The translations under genes and the position numbers were made by a program. From Budorcas taxicolor (Eukaryota; Chordata; Mammalia; Artiodactyla; Bovidae), in assembly GCF_023091745.1 (NCBI RefSeq), contig NC_068928.1, positions 10,806,001-10,870,000 on the forward strand: a stretch of 64,000 nt of DNA, given 5' to 3'. The notes under the pieces were generated by a model that did not search any database, was not told where the DNA came from, and was given only the letters and a program-made list of their open reading frames with translations. This document shows positions 11,944-22,906 of this stretch, one piece after another. The stretch's first letter is position 1. Every line of letters starts with the position of its first letter.

Positions 11944-13692
11944 CATCTTTTAGGGTTTGAAATAGCTCAACTAGAATTCCATCGCCTCCACTAGCTTGGT
12001 TCATAGTGATGCTTCCTAAAGCCCACTTGACTTTGCATTCCAGGATGTCTAGCTCTAATTCAGTGATCACACCATCATGGTTATCTGGGTCATGAAGATC
12101 TTTTTATCCTTCTGTGTATTCTTGTCACCTCTTCTTAATCTCTTCTGCTTCTGTTAGGTCCATAGCGTTTCTCTCCTTTATTGTGCCCATGAAATATTCC
12201 CTTGGTATCTAATTTGCTTGAAGAGATCTCGAGTCTTTCCCATTCTATTGTTTTCCTCTATGTCTTTGCACTGATCACTTAGGATGGCTTTCTTATCTCT
12301 CCTTGCTATTGGAACTCTGCATGAAAATAGGCATATCTTTCCTTTTCTCCTTTGCCTTTAGCTTCTCTTCTTTTCTCAGCTATTTGTAAGGCCTCCTCAG
12401 ACAGCCATTTTGCCTTTTTGCATTTCTTTTCCTTGGGGATGGTCTTGATCACTGTCTCTTGTACAATGTCACGAACCTCTGTCCATAGTTCTTCAGATAC
12501 TTTATCAGATCTAATCCCTTGAATCTATTTCTCACTTCCGCTGTATAATCATGAGGGATTTGATTTAGGTCATACCTGAATGGTCTAGTGGTTTTCCCTA
12601 CTTTCTTCAGTTTAAGTCTGAATTTTGCAATAAGGAGTTCATGATCTGAGCCACAGTCAGCTCCCAGTTTTGTTTTTTGCTGACTGTATAGAGCTTCTCC
12701 ATCGTTGGCTGCAAAGAATATAATCAGTCTGATTCTGGTGTTGACCATCTGGTGATGTCCATGTGTAGAGTCATCTCTTGTGTTGTTGGAAGAGCATGTC
12801 TGCTATGACCTGTGCATTCTCTTGGCAAAACTCTGTTAGCCTTTGCCCTGCTTCATTTTGTACTCCAAGGCCAAACTTGCCTGTTACTCCAGGTATCTCT
12901 TGACTTTCTACTTTTGCATTCCAGTTCCTTATGATGAAAAGAACATCTTTTTTGGTGTTAGTTCTAAAAGATCTTATAGGCCTTCATAGAACCGTTCAAC
13001 TTCAGCTTCTTCAGCATTACTGGTCAGGGCATAGACTTGGGTTTAATGGTTTGCCCTGGAAATGAACAGAGATCATTCTGTCATTTTTGAGATTGCACCC
13101 AAGTACTGCATTTTGGACTCTTTTATTGACTCTGAGGGCTACTCCATTTCTTTTAAGAAATTCTTGCCCACAGTAGTGGATATAATGGTCATCTGAGTTA
13201 AATTTGCCTATTTCAGTCCATCTTAGTTCAATGATTCCTAAAATGTCAATGTTCACTCTTGCCATCTCCCGTTTGACCACTTCCAATTTGCCTTGATTCA
13301 TGGACCTAACATTCCAGGTTCCTATGCAATATTGCTCTTTACAGCATTAGACTTTACTTCCATCACCAGTCACAACCACAACTGGACGTTGCTTTTGCTT
13401 TGGCTCCACCTCTTCATGCTTTCTGGAGTTATTTCTCCACTCTTCTCCAGTAATGTATTGGGCATCTACTGACCTGGGGAGTTCATCTTTCAGTGTCATA
13501 TCTTTTTGCCTTTTCGCACTGTTCCTGGGGTTCTCAAGGCAAGAATACTGAAGTGGTTTGCCATTCCCTCCTCCAGTGGACTACCTTTTGTCATAACTCT
13601 CCACCATGACCCATCCGTCTTGTGTGGCCCTACATGGCATGGCTTGTAGTTTCTTTGAGTTAGACAAGGCTGTGGTTCATATGATCAGGTTT
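11944..13692 (-). mobile_element. BovB LINE, inverted 5' part (5' UTR to early RT)
   Basis: Antisense BovB from the start of the RT region at the left to its 5' UTR at the right ('accttttgtcataactctcc', 'gttagacaaggctgtgg'). Minus-strand frames at 12449-12748 and 13017-13301 hold endonuclease pieces (GADCGSDHELLIAKFRLKLKKVGK; NIDILGIIELRWTEIG) separated by frameshifts. It meets a plus-strand BovB 3' end near 13694. The pair is enclosed by one target-site duplication. Confidence 0.92.
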
Positions 13693-13694
13693 AT

Positions 13695-14218
13695 TAGTAG
13701 TTACATATGGATGTGAGAGTTGGATGTGTGGAGAGTTGGATGTGTGGAGAGTAGGCATGTATGGATGTGAGAGTCATGTATGGATGTTTCCAGTAGTCAT
13801 GTATTGATATGAGAGTTGGACTATAAAGAAAGCTGAGCACTGAAGAACTGATGCTTTTGAACTGTGGTGTTGGAGAAGACTCTTGAGAGTCCCTTGGACT
13901 GCAAGGAGGTCCAACCAGTCCATCCTAAAGATCAGTCCTGAATATTCATTGGAAGGACTGATGCTGAAGCCGAAACTTCAATACTTTGGCCACCTGATGT
14001 GAAGAGCCAACTCATTAGAAAAGACCCTGATGCTGGGCAAGATTGAAGGTAGGAGGAGAAGGGTACAACAGAGGATAAGATGGTTGGAAGGCATCACTGA
14101 TTCAATGGACATGTGTTTGAGCAAGCTCCAGGAGTTGGTGATGGACAGGGAAGCCTGGTGTGCTGCAGTCCATGAGGTTGCAAAGAGTCAGACATGACTG
14201 AGTGACTGAACTGAACTG
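13695..14218 (+). mobile_element. BovB LINE, sense 3' part of the inverted copy
   Basis: Plus-strand BovB 3' end finishing in 'gactgaactgaactg'. Together with 11944-13692 it is enclosed by 9-bp copies 'atgtcagct' (11935-11943) and 'atgtcaact' (14219-14227), 8 of 9 identical, which shows one insertion event. Near the junction (13700-13820) the phrase 'tatggatgtgagagt' and the unit 'gttggatgtgtggaga' are reiterated. Confidence 0.9.
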
Positions 14219-14283
14219 ATGTCAACTGCTGTATTTGTAGCACCTAGAACATTGTGAGACATAATTTTTTTTGACATATATAA

Positions 14284-14499
14284 TCAAGGTTTTTTTAAAA
14301 AAATATATTGGAGTATAGCTGATTTACAATGTTGCATTAGTTTCAGGTGCATAGAAAGGTGAATCAGTTATATATATATCCATATATCTATATCTATCTA
14401 TATATATATATATATCCATTCTTTTTTTAGATTCTTTTTCCATATAGACCATTAAAGAGTACTTAATAGAGTTCCATATGCCATACGTATGTTCTTCTT
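14284..14499 (-). mobile_element. L1 3' UTR (antisense), split by BovB
   Basis: Antisense L1 3' end with 'gagtatagctgatttacaa' and a (TA)n/(TATC)n tract. It breaks at about 14499 and seems to resume at 15708 ('tctattttatgtatagcagtg' type), so the BovB between them inserted into it. Confidence 0.75.
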
Positions 14500-15703
14500 C
14501 AGTTCAGTTCAGTTCAGTTCAGTTCAGTCACTCAGTCATGTCTGACTCTTTGCAACCCCAAAAATCGCAGCACGCCAGGCCTCCCTGTCCATCACCAACT
14601 CCCGGAGTTCTCTCCAACTCACGCCCATCGAGTTGGTGATGCCATCCAGCCATCTCCTCCTCTGTCATCCCCTTTTCTTCCTGCCTCCAATCCCTCCCAG
14701 CATCAGAATCTTTTCCAATGAGTCAACTCTTCGCGTGAGGTGGCCAAAGTATTGGGAGTTTCAGCTTTAGCATCATTCGCTCCAAAGAAATCCCAGGGCT
14801 GATCTCTTTCAGAATGGACTGGTTGGATCCCCTTGCAGTCCAAGGGACTCTCAAGAGTCTTCTCCAACACCACACTTCAAAAGCATCAATTCTTCGGTGC
14901 TCAGCTTTCTTCACAGTCCAACTCTCACATCCATACATGACCACTGGAAAAACCATAGCCTTGACTAAATGGACCTTTGTTGGCAAAGTAATATCTCTGC
15001 TTTTCAATATGCTATCTAGGTTGGTCATAATTTTTCTTCCAAGGAGTAAGCGTCTTTTAATTTCATGGCTGCAGTCACCATCTGCAGTGATTTTGGAGCC
15101 CTCCAAAATAAAGTCTGACACTGTTTCCACTGTTTCCCCATCTATTTCCCGTGAAGTGATGGGACCAGATGCCATGATCTTCGTTTTCTGAATGTTGAGC
15201 TTTAATTTAAGCCAACTTTTTCACTCTCAACTTTCACTTTCATCAAGAGGCTTTTTAGTTCCTCTTCACTTTCTGCCATAAGGGTGGTGTCATCTGTATA
15301 TCTGAGATTATTGATATTTCTCCCAGCAACCTTGATTCCAGCTTGTGCTTCTTCCAGCCCAGCGTTTCTCATGATGTACTCTGCATATAAGTTAAATAAG
15401 CAGGGTTACAATATACAGCCTTGACGTACTCCTTTTCCTATTTGGAACCAGTCTGTTGTTTCATGTCTAGTTCTAACTGATGCTTCCTGACCTATATATA
15501 GGTAGGTTTCTCAAGAGGCAGGTCAGGTGGTCTGGTATTCCCATCTCTTTCAGAATTTTCCACAGTTTGTTGTGATCCACACAGTCAAAGGCTTTGACAT
15601 AGTCAATAAAGCAGAAATAGATGTTTTTCTGGAACGCTCTTGCTTTTTCGATGATCCAGCGGATGTTGGCAATTTGATCTTTGGTTCCTCTGCCTTTTCT
15701 AAG
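14500..15703 (-). mobile_element. BovB LINE 3' half
   Basis: Antisense BovB. The 3' tail at 14500-14527 shows more than five 'agttc' repeats, then the ORF2 C-terminal region and RT back to about the FRKGRGTRDQ region. The minus-strand frame 14723-15175 keeps the C-terminal domain (MYGCESWTVKKAEHRRIDAFE, WRRLLRVPWTA). The RT part (15180-15700) is frame-broken, though the TATCTGAGATT region shows the YADD block is decayed to a Tyr-Thr-Asp-like reading. Confidence 0.92.
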
Positions 15704-16049
15704 ACTTTTTCTATTTTATGTATAGCAGTGTATATATGTCAATACCAATCTCCCAATTTATCCCTCCCCACTTAATGTAACAGCGTTATTAAGTATAAGT
15801 CACATATCAAGCAACTGACCCATTTAAAGTGTATAATTCAGTGGGTTTTAGTATACTCACATTATTAAGAGCTGTGCAGCTGTTATCATAATTAATTTGG
15901 GGACATTTCCTCACCCTCAGGAGGAAACCCCATGTCCACTACTTGTCACTCCTGTTTTGCCATACTCTGGCCCTGGGAAACCACTAATCTACTTTCTGTC
16001 TCTGTAGGATTTGCCTATTCTGGACATTTCATATAAATAGAATCTTAAA

Positions 16050-16140
16050 ATGGATAATCTTTTTTTTATAGGGGAAATAAAATCTTTTTAAAAAATTTAT
16101 TTTGATTGGAGGATAATTACTTTACAGTATTATGATGGTT
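16050..16140 (-). mobile_element. Short L1 3' end fragment
   Basis: A T-rich start followed by 'ttttgattggaggataatt' and 'actttacagtatta', which match the antisense of a ruminant L1 3' terminus. Only about 90 bases, 5'-truncated. Confidence 0.5.
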
Positions 16141-16432
16141 TTAATCTTTTATGACTTGTTTCTTTGGCTTGGCATGTTTCCAGGGTTCATCCATGTTGTA
16201 GCATGTATCAATATTTCATCCCTTTTTAATGCTCAATAATATTACATTATGTGAATACATTGCATTTTATGTATTCAGTCGTCAGATGTTGGGTATTTGA
16301 ATTGTTTCTGCTTTCTGGGTACTATGAATAATGCTGCTATGAACATTTGTTTTTAAGTTTTTGTGTGGACATGTTTTCATTTCTCTTGGAAATATGCCTA
16401 GAAGTAGAATTGATGGATCATATGGTGACTAC

Positions 16433-16652
16433 TGGGGCTTCCCAGGTGGTGCTAGAGATAACGAACCTGCCTGCCAGTGCAGGAGAAGTAAGAGACGCAG
16501 GTTCAATCCCTGGGTCAGAAGATCCCCTGGAAGAGAGCATGGCAGCCCACTTCACTATTCTTGCCTGGAGAATCCCATGGACAGAGGAGCTGGGCAGGCT
16601 ACAGTCCATGGGATTGCAAAGAGTCAGACATGACTGAAGCGAGTTAGTACGC
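16433..16652 (+). mobile_element. Bov-tA SINE
   Basis: tRNA-like head 'ggggcttcccaggtggtgct', then Bov-A body ending 'gactgaagcgagttagtacgc'. Flanked by 'atggtgactac' (16422-16432) and 'atggtaactat' (16653-16663), an imperfect duplication lying in old L1 sequence. The head carries a small duplication 'agtaagagacgcaggttc'. Confidence 0.88.
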
Positions 16653-16850
16653 ATGGTAACTATACATTTAACATTTTGAGGAACCGCCAGAGTGTTTTCA
16701 AAGCAAATGTACCATTTTACATTCCCACCAGCAATGTATTAGGGTTCCAGTATCCCTACACGTCTCCAACACTTATTATGTTTTCTGTTATAGCTGTCCT
16801 AGTGAATGTGAAGTGGTATCTTATTGTGGTTTTGATTTATATTTGCCGAG

Positions 16851-17191
16851 ACATTACTTCGGCAACAAAGGTCCATCTAGTCAAGGCTATGGTTTTTCCA
16901 GTGGTCATTATGCATGTGAGAGCTGGACTGTGAAGAAAGCTGAGTGCTGAAGAATTGATGCTTTTGAAGTGTGGTGTTGGAGAAGACTCTTGAGAGTCCC
17001 TTGGACTGCAAGGAGATCCAACCAGTCCATTCTGAAGGAGATCAGCCCTGGGATTGCTTTGGAAGGAATGATGCTAAAGCTGAAACTCCAGTACTTTGGC
17101 CACCTCACACGAAGAGTTGACTCATTGGAAAAGACTGATGCTGGGAGGGATTGGGGGCAGGAGGAGAAGGGGATGACAGAGGATGAGATGG
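16851..17191 (+). mobile_element. BovB LINE internal segment, truncated at both ends
   Basis: Plus-strand BovB C-terminal region starting near 'cattactt..gcaacaaagg' and stopping within 'gatgacagaggatgagatgg', before the normal 3' end. A target-primed LINE copy should begin at its 3' end, so 3' loss is unusual. It joins directly to an L1 3' tail at 17192. The frame 16969-17232 keeps WCWRRLLRVPWTARRSNQSI. Confidence 0.88.
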
Positions 17192-17275
17192 GAACACGTG
17201 TACACCCGGGGTGGATTCATGTTGATGTATGACAAAACCAATACAATATTGTAAAGTAAAAAAATGATAATAATA
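17192..17275 (+). mobile_element. L1 3' terminus fused to BovB
   Basis: Plus-strand ruminant L1 3' end ('tgtacacccggggtggatt', 'caaaaccaatacaatatt') with an A-rich tail. It matches the end of the L1 at 57918-58524. It begins exactly where BovB stops. Confidence 0.85.
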
Positions 17276-18456
17276 GTGAAATTTTTAAAAAGAGAAAAGT
17301 TAAGCCCTGAAAAATGGGATGATCAAAATTTTAAATTTTTTTCTTTTTTACACTGATAGATATTTTCTTCTACTTAAAAGATAATTGCTCAAAATAGTAC
17401 AGTAATTTTGGAAGGACTCCTGAATTTGAAAGAAAACTACATTTTGGAATACCTAGTACTTAAGATGATTTCCATGTGAGGATGCTAAGGAGTCTAAACT
17501 TGCTTTATGAAGATGGACTTTCTTGAACAGCACCACTTAGATAATTCAGCATTCAGAGCATCAATGAAAACTTAGCACTTTAAATCTGGCTGGATTGTAG
17601 ATAGAGACTGTCATGTTAGATTTAGTACAACTGTAGAATTAATACTCAAAAACCCCATGCTGCACAGTTTTCCCATATGTTACATAAAAATGCTATATAG
17701 TTTCTCACTCACAAGCTGCTATATTAGAGTGCTAGCTGATTTTATGCCTTCAACTTGCTTAATGTTTTCATTTATAAACAACCGAATTTTAAGCCACATT
17801 GGTCAAACAATCTATTGCAAAATAATTTAGAGTAAAACTATAATAAATTTATACAAACTATTGATTTAACATTTATTTTCAAACTATGAAAGTCAATGAA
17901 CCATAAATCTGTAAATAAATTGGTGAAGCAAAAGACATAAATGACAAAAAATTGGTCACTGTGTTGTGTATGTTCTTTTTAGATGGCTACATAGGGAAAA
18001 TATATGGGAGGAAGCTTCATAAAATTTAAAATTAGTAACATAAAAATAACACAATGCACAAAGAAGTAGACTGTCTCAACAAAATTGTGAAGAAAACCAC
18101 CCAAGAATCTGGTTCATAATCTTGACATACTGGCTTCACCATTCTATTGAATGATACCCTGCAAAGGAAAGCATCTTCACACTCTTCTGCTTCCAAAGAT
18201 TTTTGGAGGCAGATAGATAGAGTCTATTTAATTCTTAGAATATCATGTTTCTGTTTGTGTGCATATGTTTGAATATCTTTACTATTTAAAAGACCGCATT
18301 GAAGACATCACCTTGGCCCCCAGTGGATGTTTGAATCCCCTCTACTACGTGCTTTAAACAGTCACTCAGCCTGGATTTGATCACCTGCAGTGATGGAAAC
18401 TCACTACCTTCAATACATTTTGGTCCATTTGTTCTAGCCTTGAGTGGTTCCTTAGA
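17276..18456. other. AT-rich DNA, nothing recognised
   Basis: No repeat family, RNA gene or coding exon recognised. A tetranucleotide-like 'agatagatagag' is minor. Confidence 0.4.
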
Positions 18457-18465
18457 GATTATGGC

Positions 18466-18745
18466 TGCTGCTGGTGCTGCTAAGTCACTTCAGTCGTGTC
18501 CGACTCTGTGTGACCCCATAGACAGCAGCCCACCAGGCTCCCCCATCCCTGGGATTCTCCAGGCAAGAACACTGGAGCGGGTTGCCATTTCCTTCTCCAA
18601 TGCATGAAAGTGAAAAGTGAAAGTGAAGTTGCTCAGTCGTGTCTGGCTCCTAGCGACCCCATGGACTGCAGCCCACCAGGCTCTTCTGTCCATGGGATTT
18701 TCCAGGCAAGAGTACTGGAGTGGGGTGCCATTGCCTTCTCCAAGG
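18466..18745 (-). mobile_element. BOV-A2 SINE
   Basis: Two Bov-A monomers joined by the 'gaaagtgaaaagtgaaagtg' linker, opened by CTG-rich sequence (GCA tail in antisense). Flanked by 9-bp 'gattatggc' (18457-18465 and 18746-18754). Full-length form at about 280 bp. Confidence 0.95.
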
Positions 18746-18754
18746 GATTATGGC

Positions 18755-20138
18755 AATGCCAGTTTAGTCTCATTTTGTCAGATAAAACCTTTTTTTCTAA
18801 AAAGAACCTTTGAAATCCAGTTTCAGTGGTGTCAACTGGGCACACGAGAGACCAACCAAGAGAGTCACTATGTTAATGAAGATATACCATCATCATTGCT
18901 TAGGAAAAAAGGAAGTCCTTCATTTTGACACATTTAATTGATAGTTGCTGCCTTCATTAACTAAAAAGACAAGGTTTTCGTTTGGAAAACTATGTTATAA
19001 TGAAGTACATTCCCATTAAAAATTTCTGAGATCCACCCTGATTGGACTTGTTTAGGTTTAGTTCATGTGCCTACCATTGACCCAGGGGCCAGGTGAATGG
19101 GATTATTAGGCCCGTCATGTGCTCTAACTGTAGGGTGGTATTCTGTCAGATCATGTTGACTGTGACAGGGTGAGCAGTGAATCACAAAGGAAAATGAGGC
19201 TGTGGTCAGGTCTACTGCCAGTGTTGTGCAGGTTGCCCACTACACAACTCCAAGGGTTACCTCTCACACCATCTGCAATGTGCTGGCACCACCTTGGAGT
19301 TCTGTGATGCATAACCTATGCAGCTGTATGCAGTACCCTGGCTGTGACTTGGAAAAGGAATTATTATTGTTCTGGAGAAGCAAATTACAAATGTCCACTG
19401 TCCTGATTAACTATATTTGAATATCTGTTTGTTCCCAAAAGGCTTAAGAAGATACTTATTTTTTTAAATAAAGGTAAAAATTATTTTTTAAAGTTGACAA
19501 TGCAGCCTAAATAATAGAACAATGAATTTATAAGCAGGATAATTCTGTAATTCTATTCACTCTGCCTCATATGTACTCAAACAAATGTTTAAATAAACAT
19601 CTTGTCCAGCATGTGGTTATTTTGTGAGAGTCATGATTTTTCCCGAAAGTTAAGAGGGTACTTAATGATCCTCAATCTTATCCGGTCTATTTATATATTC
19701 TGTCTCTGCAACAGTGGTTTTCAGTTTTTTTTCTCCTGTTACAATATGAACCAAGAATGACGCTTTACCGTCTAAGCCACCAGGGAAGTCTTTCATGTAG
19801 GTGCATACCTGGGTTACATAAATTCTGAAGTGTGTGTTCTTGAACTCCATTTGTTCGAACTCCTTTGTTGCTCACTCAAGAAAGCACGCCTGTGGTCTCT
19901 TGAGCACCATAGCAAAAGAGAAGCATGGGCCTGATTGTGTGCTCTGCTCATGGCGATGAAACTTCCTCCCCTACTCATAGCAAGCCAGGTAAAATGGGAA
20001 ATGCGAAGAGGATCTCTAGTAAACTGTGTTTTGAGGGATACCTGTGAGAAGGAGTGACAGGCATTTTGGTATCCTGGATGTCCATGTATCTGCTTAGGCA
20101 GCACACCTGACCTATCACCTGTGCCTATCTGAGCGAGT
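18755..20138. other. Unassigned DNA
   Basis: No gene recognised. The frame at 19202-19420 has no known domain. Parts at 19030-19350 are more GC-rich than the surroundings but match no family that I know. Confidence 0.4.
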
Positions 20139-20346
20139 GACTTCCCTCGTAGCTCAGATGGTAAAGAATCTTCCTGCAGTGCAGGAGACCCGGCTTTGAT
20201 TTCTGGGTCAAGAAGGTCCCCTGGAGAAGGAAATGGCAACTCACTCCAGTATTCTTGTCTGGGAAATCCCATGGACAGAGGAGCTTGGCGGGCTACGGTC
20301 CATGGGGTTGCCAAGAGTCAGAAGCGACTGAGTGACTAACACTTTC
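20139..20346 (+). mobile_element. Bov-tA SINE
   Basis: tRNA-like head 'gacttccctcgtagctcag' and Bov-A body ending 'gactgagtgactaacact'. I could not define a target-site duplication. Confidence 0.85.
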
Positions 20347-20477
20347 GCTTCACACCAGACATGCAGAATCAGAAATTGCAGGAATGGGGCCCAGAAAGCT
20401 GTGGTTTAACAAGCCTTCTAGCTGAACTTAATACACACAGAAGTTTGAGAACTTAAAGCAATGCTTCTTGAACTTTA

Positions 20478-20596
20478 TCTTTTGACCATGCCCTGGGGCA
20501 CGTGGGATCTTAGTTCCCCGACCAGAGATCCAGTGAACCCATGCTCCCTGCTTTGGAAGCAGGGAGTCTTAACCACTGGGTCGCCAGGGAAGTTCC
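20478..20596 (-). mobile_element. CHR-2-like SINE
   Basis: Antisense tRNA-derived SINE ('gggatcttagttccccgacc', 'gtcttaaccactgggtcgcc'). Flanked by 18-bp copies starting 'aatgcttctt' (20460-20477) and 'agtgcttctt' (20597-20614), 15 of 18 identical, which suggests an older insertion. Confidence 0.85.
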
Positions 20597-20990
20597 AGTG
20601 CTTCTTATACTTTAATATGCATAATATCACCTGGAGATCTTATTAAATGCAGATTCTGGTTAATAGGCATACTGATGCAATGGTTACATTCAGATCCCCC
20701 CTTCAGGACTGAACTCCCAGGAACCTCTCTGGGAATTGCCTTCAGTCAAAGAGAGCCACCTCATGCAAAGTCATGCCTCCTTCCAAGGGGTAGCCTGCAT
20801 CAATGGCTGGTTGAGATGCAGGAATAGAAGTCCTATCCCTTTTGCTCAAGGCAGAGAGCCCTCACGGGAATCTCTGATCTCTAGACATCCCTGTAGAGTC
20901 AGCTGAAGCCTCTCTTGCTTCATAGTTCAACTTCTCCCGCTTCACAAGCCTGCTTTCCTCACCTCTCATAGGTGTTGTTCCCTACATAGA

Positions 20991-21360
20991 GTTGCCAGAT
21001 TTAGCAAATATAAATGCAGAACACCCAGGTAAATTTAAATTTCAGATAAAAATAATATTTAATATAATGAAGTGAAAGTGAAAGTTGCTCAGTCATGTCT
21101 GACTCTGACCCCATGGACTGTAGCTCACCAGGCTCCTCTGTCCATGGAATTCTCCAGGCAAGAATACTGGAGTGGGTTGCCATTCCCTTCTTTCCAACCC
21201 AGGGATCAATCCCAAGTCTTCTGCACTGCAGGTGGATTCTTTACCGTCTGCGCCACAAGGGAAGCCCAATATTTAAAATAAGCATGTCCCCAATATTGCA
21301 TTGTTTATTGTTTATCTGAAATTCAAACTTAACTGGGCACCCTGTGTTTTATCTGGCAAC
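20991..21360. mobile_element. Palindromic MITE-like element split by a SINE
   Basis: The left arm starts 'gttgccagatttagc' and contains 'aaatttaaatttcagataaa'. The right arm contains its reverse complement ('tttatctgaaattcaaactt', 'actgggcaccctgtg', 'atctggcaac'). The arms form one long inverted repeat, interrupted by the Bov-tA at 21063-21267. A second copy lies at 57094-57234. This fits a non-autonomous DNA transposon. I do not assign the family name. Confidence 0.65.
21063..21267 (-). mobile_element. Bov-tA SINE inside the palindromic element
   Basis: Antisense Bov-A body followed by tRNA-like head ending 'gcgccacaagggaagccc'. Flanked by 9-bp 'aatatttaa' (21054-21062 and 21268-21276). Confidence 0.92.
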
Positions 21361-21364
21361 ACTA

Positions 21365-21900
21365 TCCCTGTAACACTACCAAATAAACTTCCTGCATGTA
21401 AATCTCAGAGTCTCAGTGTCTGTTTCCCAGGGATCCTAATTGACAAAATGACAGTTAATCAAGTAACAGTTGGTTCCGGGAGATACTCAGAAAAGCAGAC
21501 GGAAATGGGATTTTGGAGCTGTTTCACCCAACAACTAGCTTACAATGAAGACTTGATCACTGGTGTAGATGTTGACCCTTGCCAAGTGGTATAATTGTGA
21601 AAACTCTGCCTGTGGGTAACTGGGATGGAAGACCAGTGGAAGGGGATGCTCTGGAGGGTTCTCTGAGAGTTCCAAGGGATGTAATTGACTTTGGAATTGA
21701 ATGACTATTTCTCCAGTCTATTAATGCATTTTAGAAAGATGATGAAAGGCTGAGGGTCATTAATCACCTATATACATTGAAGTGTGAAACCAGAGACCCT
21801 CCTTGCCAGCATGTAAAGAGGCACTAATCATTTGGAGGCCAAAAAGACTGAGGAACAGAACCAGGACTTATAGGTAGCAGAATCCAAAGAAAATTGGGGT
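21365..21900 (+). mobile_element. Possible old ERVL/MaLR remnant
   Basis: 'aataaacttcctgcatgtaa', then 'cagtgtctgtttcccaggga' and 'acagttggttccgggaga', resemble the end of an old class III LTR followed by the start of its internal region. It is weak and decayed and has no intact coding frame. Confidence 0.35.
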
Positions 21901-22145
21901 TTCTTTCATGTCAGTTCTGTTATACCAAGGTCAGGAGCCTGACTGGGAAGAAGTGGTACCCTGAGATTTGGGATGAGAGTTTATATCAATGAGTCTATAT
22001 ATGAATTCAAGATCCTCTGGGTCAAAGCATTAAAAATTCTTCTGAATCCTCTGAGCTTCCAGAAGTAGCCTACTCCTCTCTCTTAAAGGCTAGCATTCCC
22101 CTGCCCTTTCTTTCTTTTTTTTTTTTTTTCCTATTTTTATTTATT

Positions 22146-22506
22146 TTAAATTGAAAGCTGCTCAGAAAACCCTGGCAGTCGTAGGAGGGGCAAGGAACGC
22201 AACTAGTTCAGGAGGGTGGACTGGTTTTTTGCCAAAAGCCTGGGCAGAGCGGTCTGGATCACATGGCACTCTCCCGAGGGGGACCCCAAAGTATCTCCCA
22301 TGTGCAAGGATCCCTGGATTTGCCCCAGCCCCACCCTCTCCTTCAAGCGTATGGATGGCAGAAGAAAGATCAGAACGTACAGCCCACTTATGACTGGAGA
22401 GGATAACTTGTCATCTGGCTTTGCGGAGAAGGCTCCACTTTATGCTCATACTACATTATCTTTGCCATGTGCTAGGATATCACATTTACAAGGGGAAAAA
22501 ATGTAA
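22146..22506. other. Unassigned segment with two overlapping open frames
   Basis: A moderately GC-rich stretch after a T20-like tract at about 22110-22132. Plus-strand frames at 22151-22393 (80 codons) and 22216-22506 (96 codons) overlap in different phases. Neither shows a domain that I recognise. It could be a decayed processed copy or chance openness. Confidence 0.3.
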
Positions 22507-22690
22507 AATACTTGAATTAGATTGTATTATAACATTAATATCATTGACAGTATCTGCTTTCCAGGCTGAAGTGATTCATTCATTATTCTAGTCCTGCTTC
22601 AGTCATTTATAATTTGTGGTAGTTATGCTTTTCTTTCTAATATAAAAATGTATAAAAATAAAAACTTGAAAAGGCAAAAAAAAAAAAAAT

Positions 22691-22812
22691 ACTGGAGTGG
22701 GTTGCCACGGCCTTCTACAGAGGCTTTTCCTGATTCAGGGACTGGAACCCATGTCTCCTGTGACTCCTGCAGTGCAGGTGGACTCTTTACCACTAAGCCA
22801 CAGGGAAGCCCC
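22691..22812 (-). mobile_element. Bov-tA SINE fragment
   Basis: Antisense partial Bov-A body and tRNA-like head ending 'ccactaagccacagggaagcc', preceded by A13. Truncated within the Bov-A part. Confidence 0.75.
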
Positions 22813-22906
22813 CTAGATTCCATATGCATTAATATACAGTATTTGTTTTTCTCTTTCTGACTTACTTCACTCTGTATAAGAGGCTCTAGGTTCATCCACC
22901 TCACTT

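Larger units (their letters stand above)
15708..16850 (-). mobile_element. L1 3' UTR and old L1 3' end (antisense), split
   Basis: 15708-15774 is the rest of the younger L1 3' UTR. From 15775 an older L1 follows ('taatctactttctgtctctg', 'ggttcatccatgttgtagc', 'gaaccgccagagtgttttc'). It is interrupted by a short L1 3' scrap at about 16050-16140 and by a Bov-tA at 16433-16652. Confidence 0.75.

Noticed and set aside
13550..13692. A separate SINE at the right end of the inverted BovB
   Set aside because: The 'aatactgaagtggtttgcc' sequence is part of the BovB 5' region, which shares sequence with Bov-A.
14500..14530. (AGTTC)n microsatellite
   Set aside because: It is the natural 3' tail of BovB in antisense, and similar short tails occur at the other copies.
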